Assembly (NCBI GenBank): GCA_036872755.1
Contig: JAVHNS010000008.1
Location: 2,108,001 to 2,172,000 of the forward strand
Source of the DNA: Orbilia blumenaviensis
Lineage: Eukaryota; Ascomycota; Orbiliomycetes; Orbiliales; Orbiliaceae
DNA length: 64,000 bases
Reading direction: 5' to 3'
The position numbers and the translations under genes were made by a program. This document shows, piece after piece, positions 11,988 to 24,444 of this stretch. The notes below the pieces were generated by a model, which saw nothing but the letters and a program-made list of their open reading frames with translations, was not told where the DNA came from and ran no database searches. Each line of letters starts with the position of its first letter. Position 1 is the stretch's first letter.

Positions 11988-14719
11988 ATAGTTGGCTCGG
12001 ACTTGGTCGTACCGTGCTCACATGAACGCGAATAGGCCTCCTACTGGCCCCGAACTTCCCACCCCAAAGCTGACTCTCCAAGGCTCTGTTTTCGGTCTAA
12101 ACGTTATATCCTGGCATCTACATGCTGTAGCATGCTACAAGTGCAAGTACCATAGACGTGCACCCCCAAACACCCAATGTGTACCACAAGCATCCGCCGT
12201 ATCCCTCATCAGATACGGTTAGGTCATTGCCAATTGGCTTCCACGAGAGAGGAGCAGAATCGGAGTTCAGCAGGCCCCCTTGCTCAATGAAAGCTGCAGA
12301 GGCCGTCACACCTCGCCTCCTTGCAGCGACCTAATGATGACTTGGGACACACACCGGCTCCACAATCGCAAGCCTTCTACCGCAACTCGGCACTGGGTAC
12401 CAAATCCAAGAGGTCCGTAGCCGACGCCGGGCTGAAAGCAATGAGCAGCCAACAGCGTCATCTTTACCCAAGGAAATGGAAGTCGGGCCACGGAAGCTTA
12501 AGGCCATGCGTGGGATTTCCCATCACCTCGCGCACACGGCTTCTACCACGTTGGATAACGCTCTCCCACCAATGGCCACTTGGGTGAAGTTGGTGGGGGG
12601 GACGGGAACCGGTCCAATGGGAGAACCTAAGGCTTCTTTTGGACGGCGCTATGTTTCTTGGAGATGATGCCCTTGCTTTCTTACAACGTCACTTGATTGG
12701 GCCGAATTCGAGTTTGTTGATGGTGAGGGGAGCTGCCAAAGCAGATGGAATTCGGCTTCATACATATATACAGATGTCAGCATGGAGGAAAGCAGGTACT
12801 TAAGTACTTATGCAAGCAACTAAGTACTCTGCCTTCTGCCCATCAAAGGATAGGACCGCGCCAAGTTCTAGGTCGAACAAAAAATGGAGTCGCTGATATT
12901 GCGGGCTAGGGAATTCACATTGAAAGGGGAATCGACGCCCTAGAGGCTACGCTGGTTCCAGCAATGATATTCATTGGCCTGACTGAGCTTGCGGTTGAAC
13001 ACAAACTTTGCGACCCGCAGCAGGCGACCAAGATTTGGTGGTTGGCTGGCATGGTTGAGGATGTCTTTCTTTCAGTCTTCTTTTTTGTTTCTTTTTCCTT
13101 CCTCCCCTTCTTTTTTTTTTTTTTTTCGTCCGAAGTATGTATGGCCATGTAACTTGACCTGCAGGTTCACACGACTCGTCCTTCCAAGGCACGCTAGTCA
13201 ACCAGGACAGAAGGTAGACGGACATCGCTGCAGCTGTGTGGGTAAAGGGTAAAAAAAAAAAAAAAAAAAACTCGCCGTCACAGCACTCGCCGAACTTAAT
13301 ATACCTACATCCTACACTCGTGACTCCACGCTGATCATGGCCATGGCGGTTCTTCCTGTCCTGAGAATTATAATGCCAAAAAACGACGGCAATGGAGAGG
13401 CAATAGATTATGAAGGAATGAGGGCAGGTCGATACCTTTCCCGTTTGATTGGGTTTTGTCCACTCTGCGATAGCTTGCCGCTGCAGAAAACCTCCTCCTT
13501 GGCCACCTTTTCCTGCGGCCCTGGCACAGTGCGGATGTGTATCCGGGCATCTGCATCTATTCATACTTCTTTGGTCGACTAGTCTCCCCAGCTGCTCAGC
13601 TCGATGTATCGAAACATCGTTAGTTGGCAGTAAACGCAAGCTGCACTGCACTGCTAATTAGGATTTGGAGCTTGGGTTCGTAATGAGGTTGCGATTGCTT
13701 GTTGCATGTTTCAGTGCTAGTCTGCCAGGCTAAACAGCGACGGGGAAAGTGGCCTGGGACGAAACCAAGCAAGATTTGGCTCAAAAGCATTCGTGTATCT
13801 GCAACCACGCCAGACTTGAATTGCCAGACATCCGATATCCGATTCCAATACCAGGGTTGGCCAACTTGGTTACTGTTGTGAAGTGAGGACGAGAGAAATC
13901 CAACCTTCTGGTTCTACTCTCCTCAGTATCACTCTTCCTCTGGCTGTCGCTTTTGTTTCTCTTCTGCCACGACCGGGTTAACGTTTCTTGGGCCTCACCC
14001 AGCTCACTACCAAGTACTTTCCGACAGGGTGGATATATGGTAATCACCGACCACTAGAACGACACCCGAGAAAGAGAGAGAGAGAGAAAGGAAGAGAGAG
14101 TGTGCGCATCTACGGGACGCATGCTGCCCCTACTCCCCACGATTGCAAGTCGAAACGGAATGAAAAGTGAAGAGTTACAGGAAACTCGAACGATCACACA
14201 GACAGACGAGACAAATCGAAGCCCCTTCTCTGATCCGCACCGAGGAGACCTACAACAAGCTTTCCGGACCGTCATGAATTGAATCTGGCCGTGGACCCTG
14301 TGTAGCCGTAGTTTTTAGGAAACTCCGCGATAGAAATTTTCATTTTTATTCCCCCCCCCCATTATTCTTTTTTTATCTTATAATCTCTTTTGACTTTTAT
14401 TTATCTCATCTACTTCTTCTTCTACCCTGCCTTTGGTAACCATTAACACTAAAAACCGCCCCCTTCTCCTCATAACTTCTCTAACAACCTTTCTTGGACA
14501 TCTACGACTTTATTTTCACTTTCACATTTTATTTATTTTATTTTTATTTTTTATTTTTATTTTTTTTTTTTTTAAAAAAAAAAATCTCATTTAGGTTCGA
14601 TCCCGAGGCCGATTAGACTCTTGTGTGAGCCAGCTTAGATCGCCACTGGGCCTTCCTCTTGGTGCCTTGCCTTGTTTACGAGGCCAGGCAAGACAGGAAA
14701 GAAAGAAGGAAAGAGAAAG

Positions 14720-14745
14720 AAAAAAAAAAAAAAAAAAAAAAAAAA
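14720..14745. repeat. Poly(A) run
   Basis: About 26 A bases ending a purine-rich tract that starts near 14690, upstream of the histidine-kinase start. Homopolymer in probable 5' flanking or leader DNA. Confidence 0.9.
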
Positions 14746-15002
14746 CCTGCCTGGCTACCCGCCTTCCGTCCACCACATCCTACCAGCGCAACCATACCTG
14801 GATTCCGGTCAAAAGGTCCTGGCTATCCTTTGCATGCTGAACATAACAAGCATAGATAGTCGCAGACGGATAGAGAGATTTCCCGGATGCCTGGACTTTT
14901 CCAGCCCGACAATATATCATTCCTTCGACCTCACAGACGACAGGAATTTCGAGTTGAGGAGAAGCACAAGGAGGTGCTCGCTTGGGGTGTTTCAAAATCA
15001 AG

Positions 15003-15203
15003 ATGGCCAACGACGTCATCCTAGACTCCAACTTCAAGAACCCACTTAAACGAAAAGCCATGCGGGATCCGGCTGAAATGCTCAGGAGTCGGGAGCTATA
15101 CAGGTATCTACAACTGTCTACTCTACTACGATTGTTGCCATTTTCCACCCCCAGGATTTTGTCGTCACTCTCATTTACATGGCTTTCTTTATTCCCTTTG
15201 TTT

Positions 15204-15234
<31 letters not shown>

Positions 15235-18200
15235 CCTTCTCCCTCTCTCCCTCCAAGAATTTTTAAAAAGAAGATTAATTTCTCTTTTTTTTTTTTGGAT
15301 AATATATATTAGTTGTACCGCTGAGGATGGTTGATATGGTGGCATTTGGCCGGGATTATGCGCTGACATGGGTTTAATTTCGCTACAGATATTACCAACC
15401 GCCTCGAACCGCTACCCCTTCAAGTAAGGTCATAACCTCGGAGGACCCCTCCCTCACAGCGTATGCCCAACTCACAGCACTACGCCTCCGGAAACACCGG
15501 GCCATGATATCGCTGATTGATCATGATACCCAATGGATAATTGGAGAAAGCACACAGACGGTTGAACCATATGATAACTCGGTTTGCGCACCAGGCGACG
15601 AGCTATGGCTTGGGGGCGCAAATGTGACGCTCCCAAGCATAAATGGATTATGTGTGACTACAGTCGACCTCCAACCTCCAAGATTATCACGGACTTCAAC
15701 TGCGCAAAGTCAAGACGGACATGTTCTGCCAATTCCAGGGGAGCACGGGAGCTTTGTACGCCACGATGATGTTCTTCCTATCAATGAAATCGAAGATTTA
15801 GCCAATCATGCAAAATTTTCCAGCTTTGGGTTTGTTACGGAGTCACCACATTTACGGCATTATGCTGGATGCCCGCTACGAACAAAAAAGGGATACTACA
15901 TTGGTTCCCTGTGCGTTGTCGACACGAAGCCTGGTAAACTATCAGAGTCTGATAGGAGGTTTTTAAGATGGATGTCGGGTACAATTATGGATCATCTCGA
16001 GACAGTGGCTGAGAAGAGGGTATTGCATAAGGTACAGCAGATGCAAGCCTCGCTGTCGGTTTTCGTTGATACTAGTACTTTCGATCGAAAACGAACATTG
16101 AGAAAATCTACGGACCTGCGGAAACGAAGAAGCAAGAGGATGTCAGAATCGCCGTTGAATGGAACAACGACCCCGGCCCAAAAGAGCACGGGTGACGGAG
16201 GAAGTAAGCCCCTGGCACCTCATTTGAAAGATTCTCCTGGAGATGGGAAACTTATCAGCGCCGAACGACCCCCTTTAACAGATAGGAACTCGTCCATGTC
16301 TTCGAATGCGTCGAGTGTTTTATCGAACAGTTCTGCCTATTCTCAAACGTCACTGGAATCCGATGTGGCATCAACGCCGACGATTAGAGTCAACCCTCTA
16401 GAAACCGAACCACAGACTCCAGAAGCAGCCTTTAAAGGGGTATTTTCGCGAGCCTGCCGACTGATCCGAGATGCGCTCCAAATCGAGGGCGCTGTAATAA
16501 TTGATGCTGGTGATGGATATCTGGACGACTCCGAAGAAAGCCAATCCTTAAGATGCCTGAGTAAAGTCGCTCAAGAAAATATGGCATCAGATAGCACCAC
16601 TCGGAACGGCGGCTCGTCTTACTTCCGCCAGATGGGAATACTCGGTCTTGATGTTCGACACGAAACAAATCCCGAGAACGGGCAGTTCGAAACCGGGCCT
16701 CTGGGGAACCTTTTTCTGGACGAGCTATTCGCCAACTATCCTAATGGAAAAATCTTTAGCTATGACGCAGACGGGACTATTAGCTCAGGAGAAGATGAAG
16801 ATAGTAGCCAGTCAACGCTTTCGCCTCCTGGGAGCGATGCAAACAGTTCAGTAGATGAAGAAATCTCCAAGCTCAAGAAGCGACCGGAATATGTGCGAAA
16901 GAACCTTTCAGCCTTCTTACCCAACAGCACCAGCTGTATATTTGTACCACTTTACGAATACGCTAATGTCCCATATGCATCTTGTTTTGTCTGGACTACG
17001 CAAACTAAAAAGGTATTCTTAAAGGAAGAAATAGGATATCTGAAGACATTTGCGCGGCTTATAATGTCTGAAGTTGTGCGATTGGACACCTTATCAGCCG
17101 ACCGTGCGAAAGGAGCATTTATTTCCAATATTTCACACGAACTCCGATCACCTTTGCATGGGATTTTAGCATCAGCAGAACTTCTTGACGATACCAGGCT
17201 TGATACTCTACAAAGAGACTTTCTAACAGCGATTGAAAGCTGCGGACGGACTCTACTAGATACACTAAACCACGTCCTCGATTTCTCCAAGCTTAATAGG
17301 CTTCAGAACGATCGCAGGATCACACAAGCTAGCCCTTTATCGGCTTCTGACAAGGTTGATACGCAAGTCGTTCAGGATGTAGATCTTGCAGCTGTGACTG
17401 AGGAGGTTGTTGAAGGGGTGTTCGCCGGGTTCGACTTCAGGGGGATCAACAGCCATATTGTCCTTGAAAATAGTAGCACAACGGATATCATCCCGCTTCA
17501 GCCTGATGCAATAAGTAGCCCGAATGGAGATACATCGAGACGAGCATCCGCCAAAGGGACCAATCCAAAGAGAGATGTCGAGGTTATTATAGATATTGAT
17601 CGGCTGGACGACTGGAACTTTCGTACCGAAGTTGGAGGTTTTAGAAGGGTGGTCATGAATCTTGTTGGGAACGCTCTGAAATATACCGACAAAGGATATG
17701 TTAGGGTTAAGTTGGAAGCCGAGCCGTTCTATGAGGACGAAGTTGGACCAGCTAGTCATGAGTCGAAAACCAAAGTCGTTCTGACTGTTTCGGACTCCGG
17801 CCGTGGCATATCAGAAGATTTTCTCAGGACGAAACTCTATATCCCCTTTAGCCAGGAGAACGCGATGAGCTCTGGTACCGGGCTCGGGATGAGTATCGTT
17901 CGCCAGATTTTGGATATTCTTGGCGGAACAATTGATGTCAAATCGAAACTGGGAGTTGGGACGGAGGTTATCGTCACTCTCCTCCTCCATCGGTCGGCCC
18001 CTATCAGTACTACACCAAACTCGAGGGGAAGAGAAGAAGGGCTTGAATTAATACCAAGGGCCAGGGCTGCCGCATCGAAGAAGAGCATCGCTTTCCTAGG
18101 GTTCTCGGATGCAATACCAGCACTCAGATATATGAAGCGCTCTTTAGTTAAGTACTCAAAGGAGTGGTATGGGATGAATGTGGTCGAGGAGGATAGCGCT

Positions 18201-19615
18201 AAATCACTGATGGAATTTGCGGGAAAGGCTGATGTTTTACTTGCAAATGAAATTTCGCCACTTCTCTCACACTTGGGCGTCAAGGGCCAGAAGCCGCCTG
18301 TCATTATCCTCTGCTCCAATGCCGCTCGGGTTGATATGGCTAACTTGACGTTGGCGGATAAGGGCGGGGTAATCGACTTCGCATCCAAACCCTGTGGGCC
18401 GAAGAAACTCGCGAAGGCCCTTCTATTCTGTCTCACGAAAACACATAGTTCGAGGAGGTCGTCCCACTCGTCGAATTCTTCTGGCCGGACAGGGATATAT
18501 CGTACATGGAGCTCCTTCTCACGGCCGATTGGGGACCGGGAGAAAAGCATCATATCAGCGATCGAAGATGACAATCACGCCGCCACGGGTGCGGTGAGGA
18601 TATCGCCCCCAGTCCGGTCCGGGAGTTCGTCGAGTGAACCCATAGTATATCTCGCCAGCGTGGGCCATATAGCACCGGCGGCAGGGTCCAGTTCTATCCC
18701 GATGTCATCTTCCCCGGGCAGGCAAAAATCGATCCCATTTCTTGAAGACTTTCACACCCTTCGGTTGAAGGCCCAGGCACAAACTCAGGCTTCAATGCAG
18801 AGCATATCTGGAATCATGCACCGAGACAGCAAAAACCTCGCGCCAATTGGCCACCCAATAGTCTATTTCCATCATCCCAGTATTGTGGATGGTGCCCTAA
18901 TCGGAGAAGGTGTTGAAATTGACCGCCCGCCGTTTGCATCTCCGGTCATTGAAAAGGATAACCCTTTAAGACCCAAGTCATGGGCACAATGGCAAAGTCT
19001 CGATGCCTCGGCAGATGACAATGCGCCGCCAAACTCGTCGCCATCAGCCAAGATATCATCAGTGAAACCTGATGATATAGTCGAAAAGCTACGATTATTA
19101 TCAGGGTCGCTTTCAGTCCTCCTGGTGGACGATAACCCTCTTACTATGCAGGTGTGTAATGAATATTGGTTTTATTGTGTAAGCTTGAAGTGCTAATTGT
19201 GTCTAGTTAATGACTGCATTCATTAACAAACTAGGGTTACTCTTCAGTGAAGCCCAAAATGGGTTACAGGCGTTAGAGGCCTTTAGAAGCCGTGGTGGTG
19301 GATACGACATCATCCTCATGGGTAAACATACCTTACTGCCAACGCCGCGGTGCCAGGTTACTAATGGTAGCGATAGATCTTCAACTACCCGTTATGTCCG
19401 GCCTGGAAGCAGTAAAGGCAATCCGAGACATTGAACGAACAGAGAATCGACAGAAGCGCGCGTTTATCATTGCACTGACCGGTTCCAGCAATGAGGCAGA
19501 AGCCTTGGCCGCCGGTTGTGACAAGTTTTTTACCAAACCGATCAAATTCGCAGAATTATCGAATACAATTGTGGAGTACTATCATGAGCATTTCCCGCAT
19601 TTATTACAGCATTAG
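15003..19615 (+). CDS. Hybrid sensor histidine kinase with N-terminal GAF-like domain and C-terminal receiver
   Basis: Four exons, 15003-15103, 15389-19151, 19207-19321 and 19377-19615, give 1405 residues. A GAF-like sensor begins near residue 55 (LTALRLRKHRAMISLID, HYAGCPLRTKKGYYIGSLCV). A long Ser-rich linker follows, with a second GAF-like segment (about 310-560). The kinase core has the H-box FISNISHELRSPLHG with phospho-acceptor His617, the N-box VVMNLVGNALKYTDKG near 790, DSGRG near 835 and GTGLGMS near 863. Residues about 930-1045 resemble a degenerate receiver. The true receiver (about 1270-1405) has LLVDDNP, acceptor Asp1327 in LMDLQLPVMSG, and FTKPIKF. Asp1327 is split by intron 3, whose correct acceptor (GCGATAG) was chosen because it restores M-D-L. 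Such kinases relay phosphate to Ypd1-type HPt proteins and on to Ssk1/Skn7. No transmembrane span is evident, so it is probably a soluble sensor. The stimulus is unknown. Confidence 0.93.
15208..15234. repeat. Poly(T) run inside histidine-kinase intron 1
   Basis: About 27 T bases in the 285-nt first intron (15104-15388), much longer than the other introns in this window. A second T run lies near 15287-15297. The run sits mid-intron, not next to the TACAG acceptor, so it is not the usual polypyrimidine tract. Confidence 0.9.
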
Positions 19616-21917
19616 ACAGCGTTAAGCACCATCCGAGATTGCATAACATCTACGAACCCGAAAGAATCAGCAACTCACGAAGCTAACGAAAGCATTACCC
19701 CGTTTGCCATTTAGCAGTGATCATTATTACCCATTACCGCTTACATACTTATTATTATTATTATTATCTTTATTAGTATCTTTATTACTTTTATTATAAG
19801 TATTACTATCTTCCTCACAGTCATTTGTTCGTTTTCTTTGTACCATACTAGGGATTTTTTTACCGTCGGCTTATGGGCACAATTATCTTACATACGTTAC
19901 TAGACAAATACGTTTTTCTTCTTGTTTTTCTTGAAACTTCCAGTTTGTATGTTTCTATATTTCTTTTTCTTTTTCTTCTCCTTCTCCTTCTCAGTTTCTC
20001 GTTTCTTCTTTTTCACCTCCATCATATTCTCCTTTTCTTTACTATCTTGTTTATTCCCTACCTGCTTTTCAGGCGTTTTCACATTTTGGATCCCCGTTTT
20101 CTTGTTACTTCCAATGTGATATCCTTCGCATGTCGGCAAGTTAACTGTATAGATAAAGTATATTTTGCCATTCGATCTATCGAGGTGCAATACTACATTG
20201 TTCAAAGTCTGTACCATGACGTCACTCAAAGTACCACTTGTAGGATGAGATAGGCACAATATTACTACCCAAAGCGTCGGAAATGTACACAAATATAAAT
20301 ATCAATCGGCTAGACGCCCGGTGGTTTGAAATGATTCGCCGAGAATCCGGCAAGGCCGTTTCTGATTAGTTCCCCAAAGGCGTAACTACAGTCGTCAACA
20401 CCATTTGACGAAAGTAGTTAGGCAGTATTTACTTCCTACTAATTCGTAATGTAGAAAATTTAGACGCATCCATGGATGGACCCTATACTTGCGTAGTTTT
20501 TTTTTTTTTTGTTTCCGCAGACTTTTTCCACATCACAACCTTAAATTAAGTAATGGGCACCCCCACACTTCTGGATCACAATGCGTATGCATGATATCGA
20601 TGTGAAAGTGATGATAGTGGTCACGGATTGCTTTAATTCCCGTTCTACAAGGGAAAGGAATTGGAAATTGTCAACCTGCGTACTATTTTTTCTTTTCTCC
20701 TGCTAGAGCCAATCGGTTCACGCGGGGCAAGGCCGGGGGAGCGCACGGGCTCCGCTTTCGTTCCCTTTCTTTCTTTCTTTCCTTCTTTCCTTCCTAGCAT
20801 GCATGTCGTCTGTTCTTGAGTTTCTCCAGATTACTCTTGTTGAAGCTTACTCGGACAAAGGCCAAACGGGAACAAATCGAGAGTTTTCATTTGTTGGAAA
20901 TGGTGTCAGCGATGCAGCCGCGCAGCTGCCCTGCATGCATAATGCCCACCAGTTCTCCATCCGTTTCTCGCTTTATAATCCCACTGAAGCATCAATATCA
21001 CGATATCTCTCCCATCTCTTCTGCACCCAGAAGAGTTGTAGGTTGCCTCCGAAATCCACTTAGTTCTAATGCAGAACAGGTGAACAAATACTTGGTGTAA
21101 TGTAAAGAGTAATAGCTTCCGGCCGTCGGTTAGTAATGACTGGAAACCAGGGAAAAAGAGGAAGAAGAAAAAAAAAAACTGAACCCAACTACCCTTGTAA
21201 AAAAAAAAGCTGTGTCGCATAGTAGCGTAATGGTTCCCAACCGTTGCACTAAAACCGCAGGAGGATTATAAATCAAGAGTCTTTCGAGGAGGAAAAAAAG
21301 TTAACTGCTACCACCAAAAACGATTTCGGGCCCTTTAGGAGGGAAAGTGAAGGGCGGCGGGGCATATGCGATACTGTCCACCCCCCCTCCTCGGAAAGGG
21401 GAAAAGGTGTTCGGGTAGCCTAGGAGGGTGGAAGATGTGGAGGAGGAGGAAGGGGGGCGAACAGCAGTTATAACTATAACTTAGATAGTGAAGGAGCTGG
21501 AGGGCATATTCAGAGTTTTTTTTTTTGCATGTCCCCTCCCGGATCCCATTATAATTGCTAGAGCCTTCATCCGGTCCATTCCCACCACTTTGTCTTTCTT
21601 TCTTCTGGTTTGAATTCTTTTAAAGGCGAGCAAGGTTGAAGTCGATGTTTTTCGAGGACCGATAGAACTCGACGTCAAGAAAGAATTAATTGGGCCTACA
21701 GAGTGTTGTTCGTACAACATTGACGTCGTTGGGGTTAATATTCGATCGTAGCATTAATTTAAGGTTACTAAGTTTAATCATAGCTTTGCTTCGATAATAA
21801 CCTTAGGCCACTTTTATCCTGCTCGATATATTAAAGAAAAAAGAAGAAAATATTTTAATAGCTTGCTTCGGTCCAAAGCAATTAAATAAGTAAGTAGGTA
21901 TCATAGGCGGGAAAGAA
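19616..21917. other. Intergenic region between the kinase and the OSGIN-like gene
   Basis: 2.3 kb without a supported gene. It contains a TTA-type triplet microsatellite at about 19748-19790, a strongly pyrimidine-rich stretch at about 19910-20060 on the plus strand and scattered poly(T)/poly(A) runs. Small open frames here are low-complexity translations of these tracts. Confidence 0.6.
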
Positions 21918-24017
21918 ATGGTCAAAAGAGACTTGGAGGCAGCCGGCATGGGCTCGCGCGGGTTTAAATCGAAATCCACCAAAGCAGACATGGACAATGG
22001 CGCCATACCGGCAAACATTTCGACTGTCAGCAAGACCGACACCGTTATCATCGGTATGTCTCCCGTTAGTTCGAGGGAGTATCCGGCTTAATAATAGTGC
22101 AATGCTGCGATGCAGTCATGCATGTCCTTTATTAGGGCCAGCTACGTGACCACACAAGGATTTTAAAAGGCTGATTAATTCATATACCAATAGGGAACGG
22201 TCCTTCTGCTTTGGCCTTGAGCTATCTCTTGCACGGAAATGAACCGTGGTACTCTCCTTCCGAGCCTCACCCAGATTCAGTTTTGCATAGGAAACTTTTG
22301 AAAAAAAACAGACTTAGTCCTATATCAGGGAGCCCACAGGATGTCAGACTCTATGATGTCCTTCAATCACCCAAAGATTGTGATGATATCACCTGTCATT
22401 TCCCTGCCTCGGTTTCTATGTCATACTCGACTGCAGCCTTGCCCTTGAATACTCTTCTGGATACCCTGCTTCGGCCGTTGGCAGACGTTGACTTAGAAGG
22501 ATACACAAGCAGGATCGGATGGAGGAAGACAGACTCTGACATTGTTCCTCATGTGATATTGGGCGAAGAGCCTAAGGCTGGCGGGCAATGGGCTGGGGAT
22601 GAGGTGTGGTTTGGGGACGAAGATGACGAAGAGAGTGATAATGGGCTCAAGACTCTGAGGTATGTTCAAATACAAATACAAATGCACCTCCCGGTTGATT
22701 GGTTCTGATAATTGGGCTGTGATATAAAGCTATGCAGACTTGCTCTCCTTACCTGGATATTCCCTAGGCGACCATTACAAGCAAAAATACAACAAGGATA
22801 TGGATCCATACTACCGTCCTACGAGAAGACTAGTAGCCGAGTACTACGCGGCATATCCTCGCAAAGTCGGCATCGAAGATGTACTATTTCCCGGTACTAG
22901 CGTTACCAATGTCGAAAGAATAAACGACAAGGCAGGCTTCAATTTCCTAGTGTCAATAAGATCCAAATCCCAATCAAGCTCAACTACATGCGACGCACAT
23001 GTTATCCGCTGCCGGAACGTGGTGCTAGGGACTGGTATTTTTTCACACCGGCTCCCTCCACCATCCGTTTTTGCACCTTTCTTCGAATCCAAGTTAGAAA
23101 AATCCGATGTATCATGGGACAACCATCGGACCGGATCGACGGCCGATATAGACGAGAAATCTACACAATTACCGCTTTTAGTAGTAGGATCTGGTTACAC
23201 TGCAGCCGACGCCATTTTGTGCAACCAGGGGAAACGACCAGTCATTCACGTTTACCGATGGGACCCCGAAGAAAGGCCTTCGCCCTTACGGGGCTGCCAT
23301 CCCCAGGCATACCCGGGGTATGCTGGTATCTACAGGAAGATGAAGGACGCTAGTTTGAGAAGACTACCTCTCATAAATGGATCATATCAAGGTTTCCCAA
23401 ATGCTATGGTCACAGAGACATCTGCAGATGGAACAGTAACCATTTCTATGAAATCGGCAGGTGGCGCAAATCAACAGACGGTGATTAAGGTTTCCGATAT
23501 TGAAGTTTGCATTGGCAGACGAGGTCGACTAGATTATCTGGCTCCAGCCCTCTGCAAGGAAATCGGACTCAAGAACCTTGACTATAGTAGCATGGAGCCT
23601 TTGAATAATGGGCGGGAAACACATGCTCCTCTAACTCTATCACGGACTGTAACATCATCGAGAAGATATTCGGCCCGGTCTCGCAAACCAATGCTTCACC
23701 CGACGACATCAAATACTGCAGGAAAGGTTTGGGTTCGATATAGTAGCTTGCGCGAACGGGTCGAACAAAACATTGAGGTTGCCCCCAACGTGTTCATCAT
23801 CGGGAGTCTCACGGGTGACTCTTTAGTGCGGTTCGCGATGGGGGGCTGTGTTTATTCTGCTGGCAGAATTATTTCAAGCGCTACCCCGATCATCGATTCA
23901 TCCGACTCATCGGGAGTAGGATCCGAGGAGGCTTCCTCAACGTCAGAATCTGAAGAACCACAAGCGCCGTTCGATGGTAGATTTCGGAGACGGAAGTCCA
24001 AATGTGTCATGGTATAA
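21918..24017 (+). CDS. OSGIN-family FAD-dependent oxidoreductase-like protein with C-terminal CaaX motif
   Basis: Three exons, 21918-22053, 22194-22659 and 22730-24017, give 629 residues. Intron 1 splits a dinucleotide-binding motif that reads VIIGNGPSALALSYLL (about 43-58); intron 2 joins KTL to SYADLLSLPGYSLGDHY. A second Rossmann-like motif, LLVVGSGYTAADAIL, lies near 348-362, then GCHPQAYPGYAGIYRKM. Near the C-terminus NVFIIGSLTGDSLVRFAMGG resembles the closing FAD motif. This layout matches the oxidative-stress-induced growth inhibitor (OSGIN/BDGI) family, predicted flavoproteins related to N-hydroxylating monooxygenases; the biochemical reaction is not established. The last residues are RRRKSKCVMV: a basic patch plus Cys-Val-Met-Val, which fits a CaaX prenylation signal and implies membrane anchoring (inference). 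The acceptor of intron 2 (ATAAAG) is unusual but is the only one that keeps frame. Confidence 0.87.
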
Positions 24018-24444
24018 TCGGGCAAAAAAGAAAAAGAAAGAGAGAAAAGGTTTTTTTCATACGGAGTGATCTTAGATTGCGGAAAGGGTAGTAATCAGCG
24101 ATCTATAATTTGCATTTGTGGAGTCCTTTTTCTTGTTGGCGCAGCCTAGTTGTCTACTTTTTGGGGATCCGGGAATGGGCAATATCCTACAAAGCTAGAG
24201 TATACAGTACATATATTTGGATAATGGTAAAGTCCAATCTATAATTGTAATTTTCATTAAAAGGGTCAATATACTGTACGAGTGATGTTCATTCCTCCAA
24301 CTGTGACGCGAAACATATCAGGGTATCATTGTGTGAAAAAACTTACAACCACAAAAGCCAAAAAAAACCCAAGGCAATGAATTTATATTGACTACAGGAA
24401 CGACACGTCGAAGCCTTCAACTAGAGTGCGTATGTTATGGATTT
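24018..24444. other. Convergent 3' intergenic region
   Basis: 427 bases between the stops of the OSGIN-like gene (plus) and the Mis12/Mtw1 gene (minus). AT-rich, no gene seen. Presumably holds both 3' UTRs. Confidence 0.6.

Larger units (their letters stand above)
11494..15002. other. Gene-poor region between the GST and histidine-kinase genes
   Basis: 3.5 kb with only short, unrecognised open frames. It holds a 16-base perfect palindrome at 11972-11987, poly(A)/(T) runs near 13110-13127 and 13249-13270, a GA repeat near 14070-14100, a pyrimidine-rich stretch from about 14340 with a poly(T)-poly(A) junction at about 14561-14584, and an A run at 14720-14745. The part from about 14300 on is probably promoter and 5' leader of the kinase. 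Confidence 0.55.

Noticed and set aside
12321..12667. Overlapping plus-strand frames of 63-88 codons
   Set aside because: No recognisable motif, no intron signals extending them and no preferred frame.
12971..13651. 226-codon minus-strand frame
   Set aside because: Runs through two homopolymer tracts encoding poly-Phe and poly-Lys, lacks any domain and is contradicted by equally good frames on the other strand.
14590..14610. tRNA B-box-like GGTTCGATCCC
   Set aside because: Upstream DNA is poly(T)/poly(A) and there is no A-box, anticodon arm or acceptor stem; no T-stem pairing either.
17837..18574. 245-codon open frame antisense to the histidine kinase
   Set aside because: Lies wholly within a confident coding exon in the opposite strand; composition is that of a shadow frame.
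21221..21290. A-box-like TAGCGTAATGGTT suggesting a tRNA
   Set aside because: No B-box within the following 60 bases and no cloverleaf pairing.
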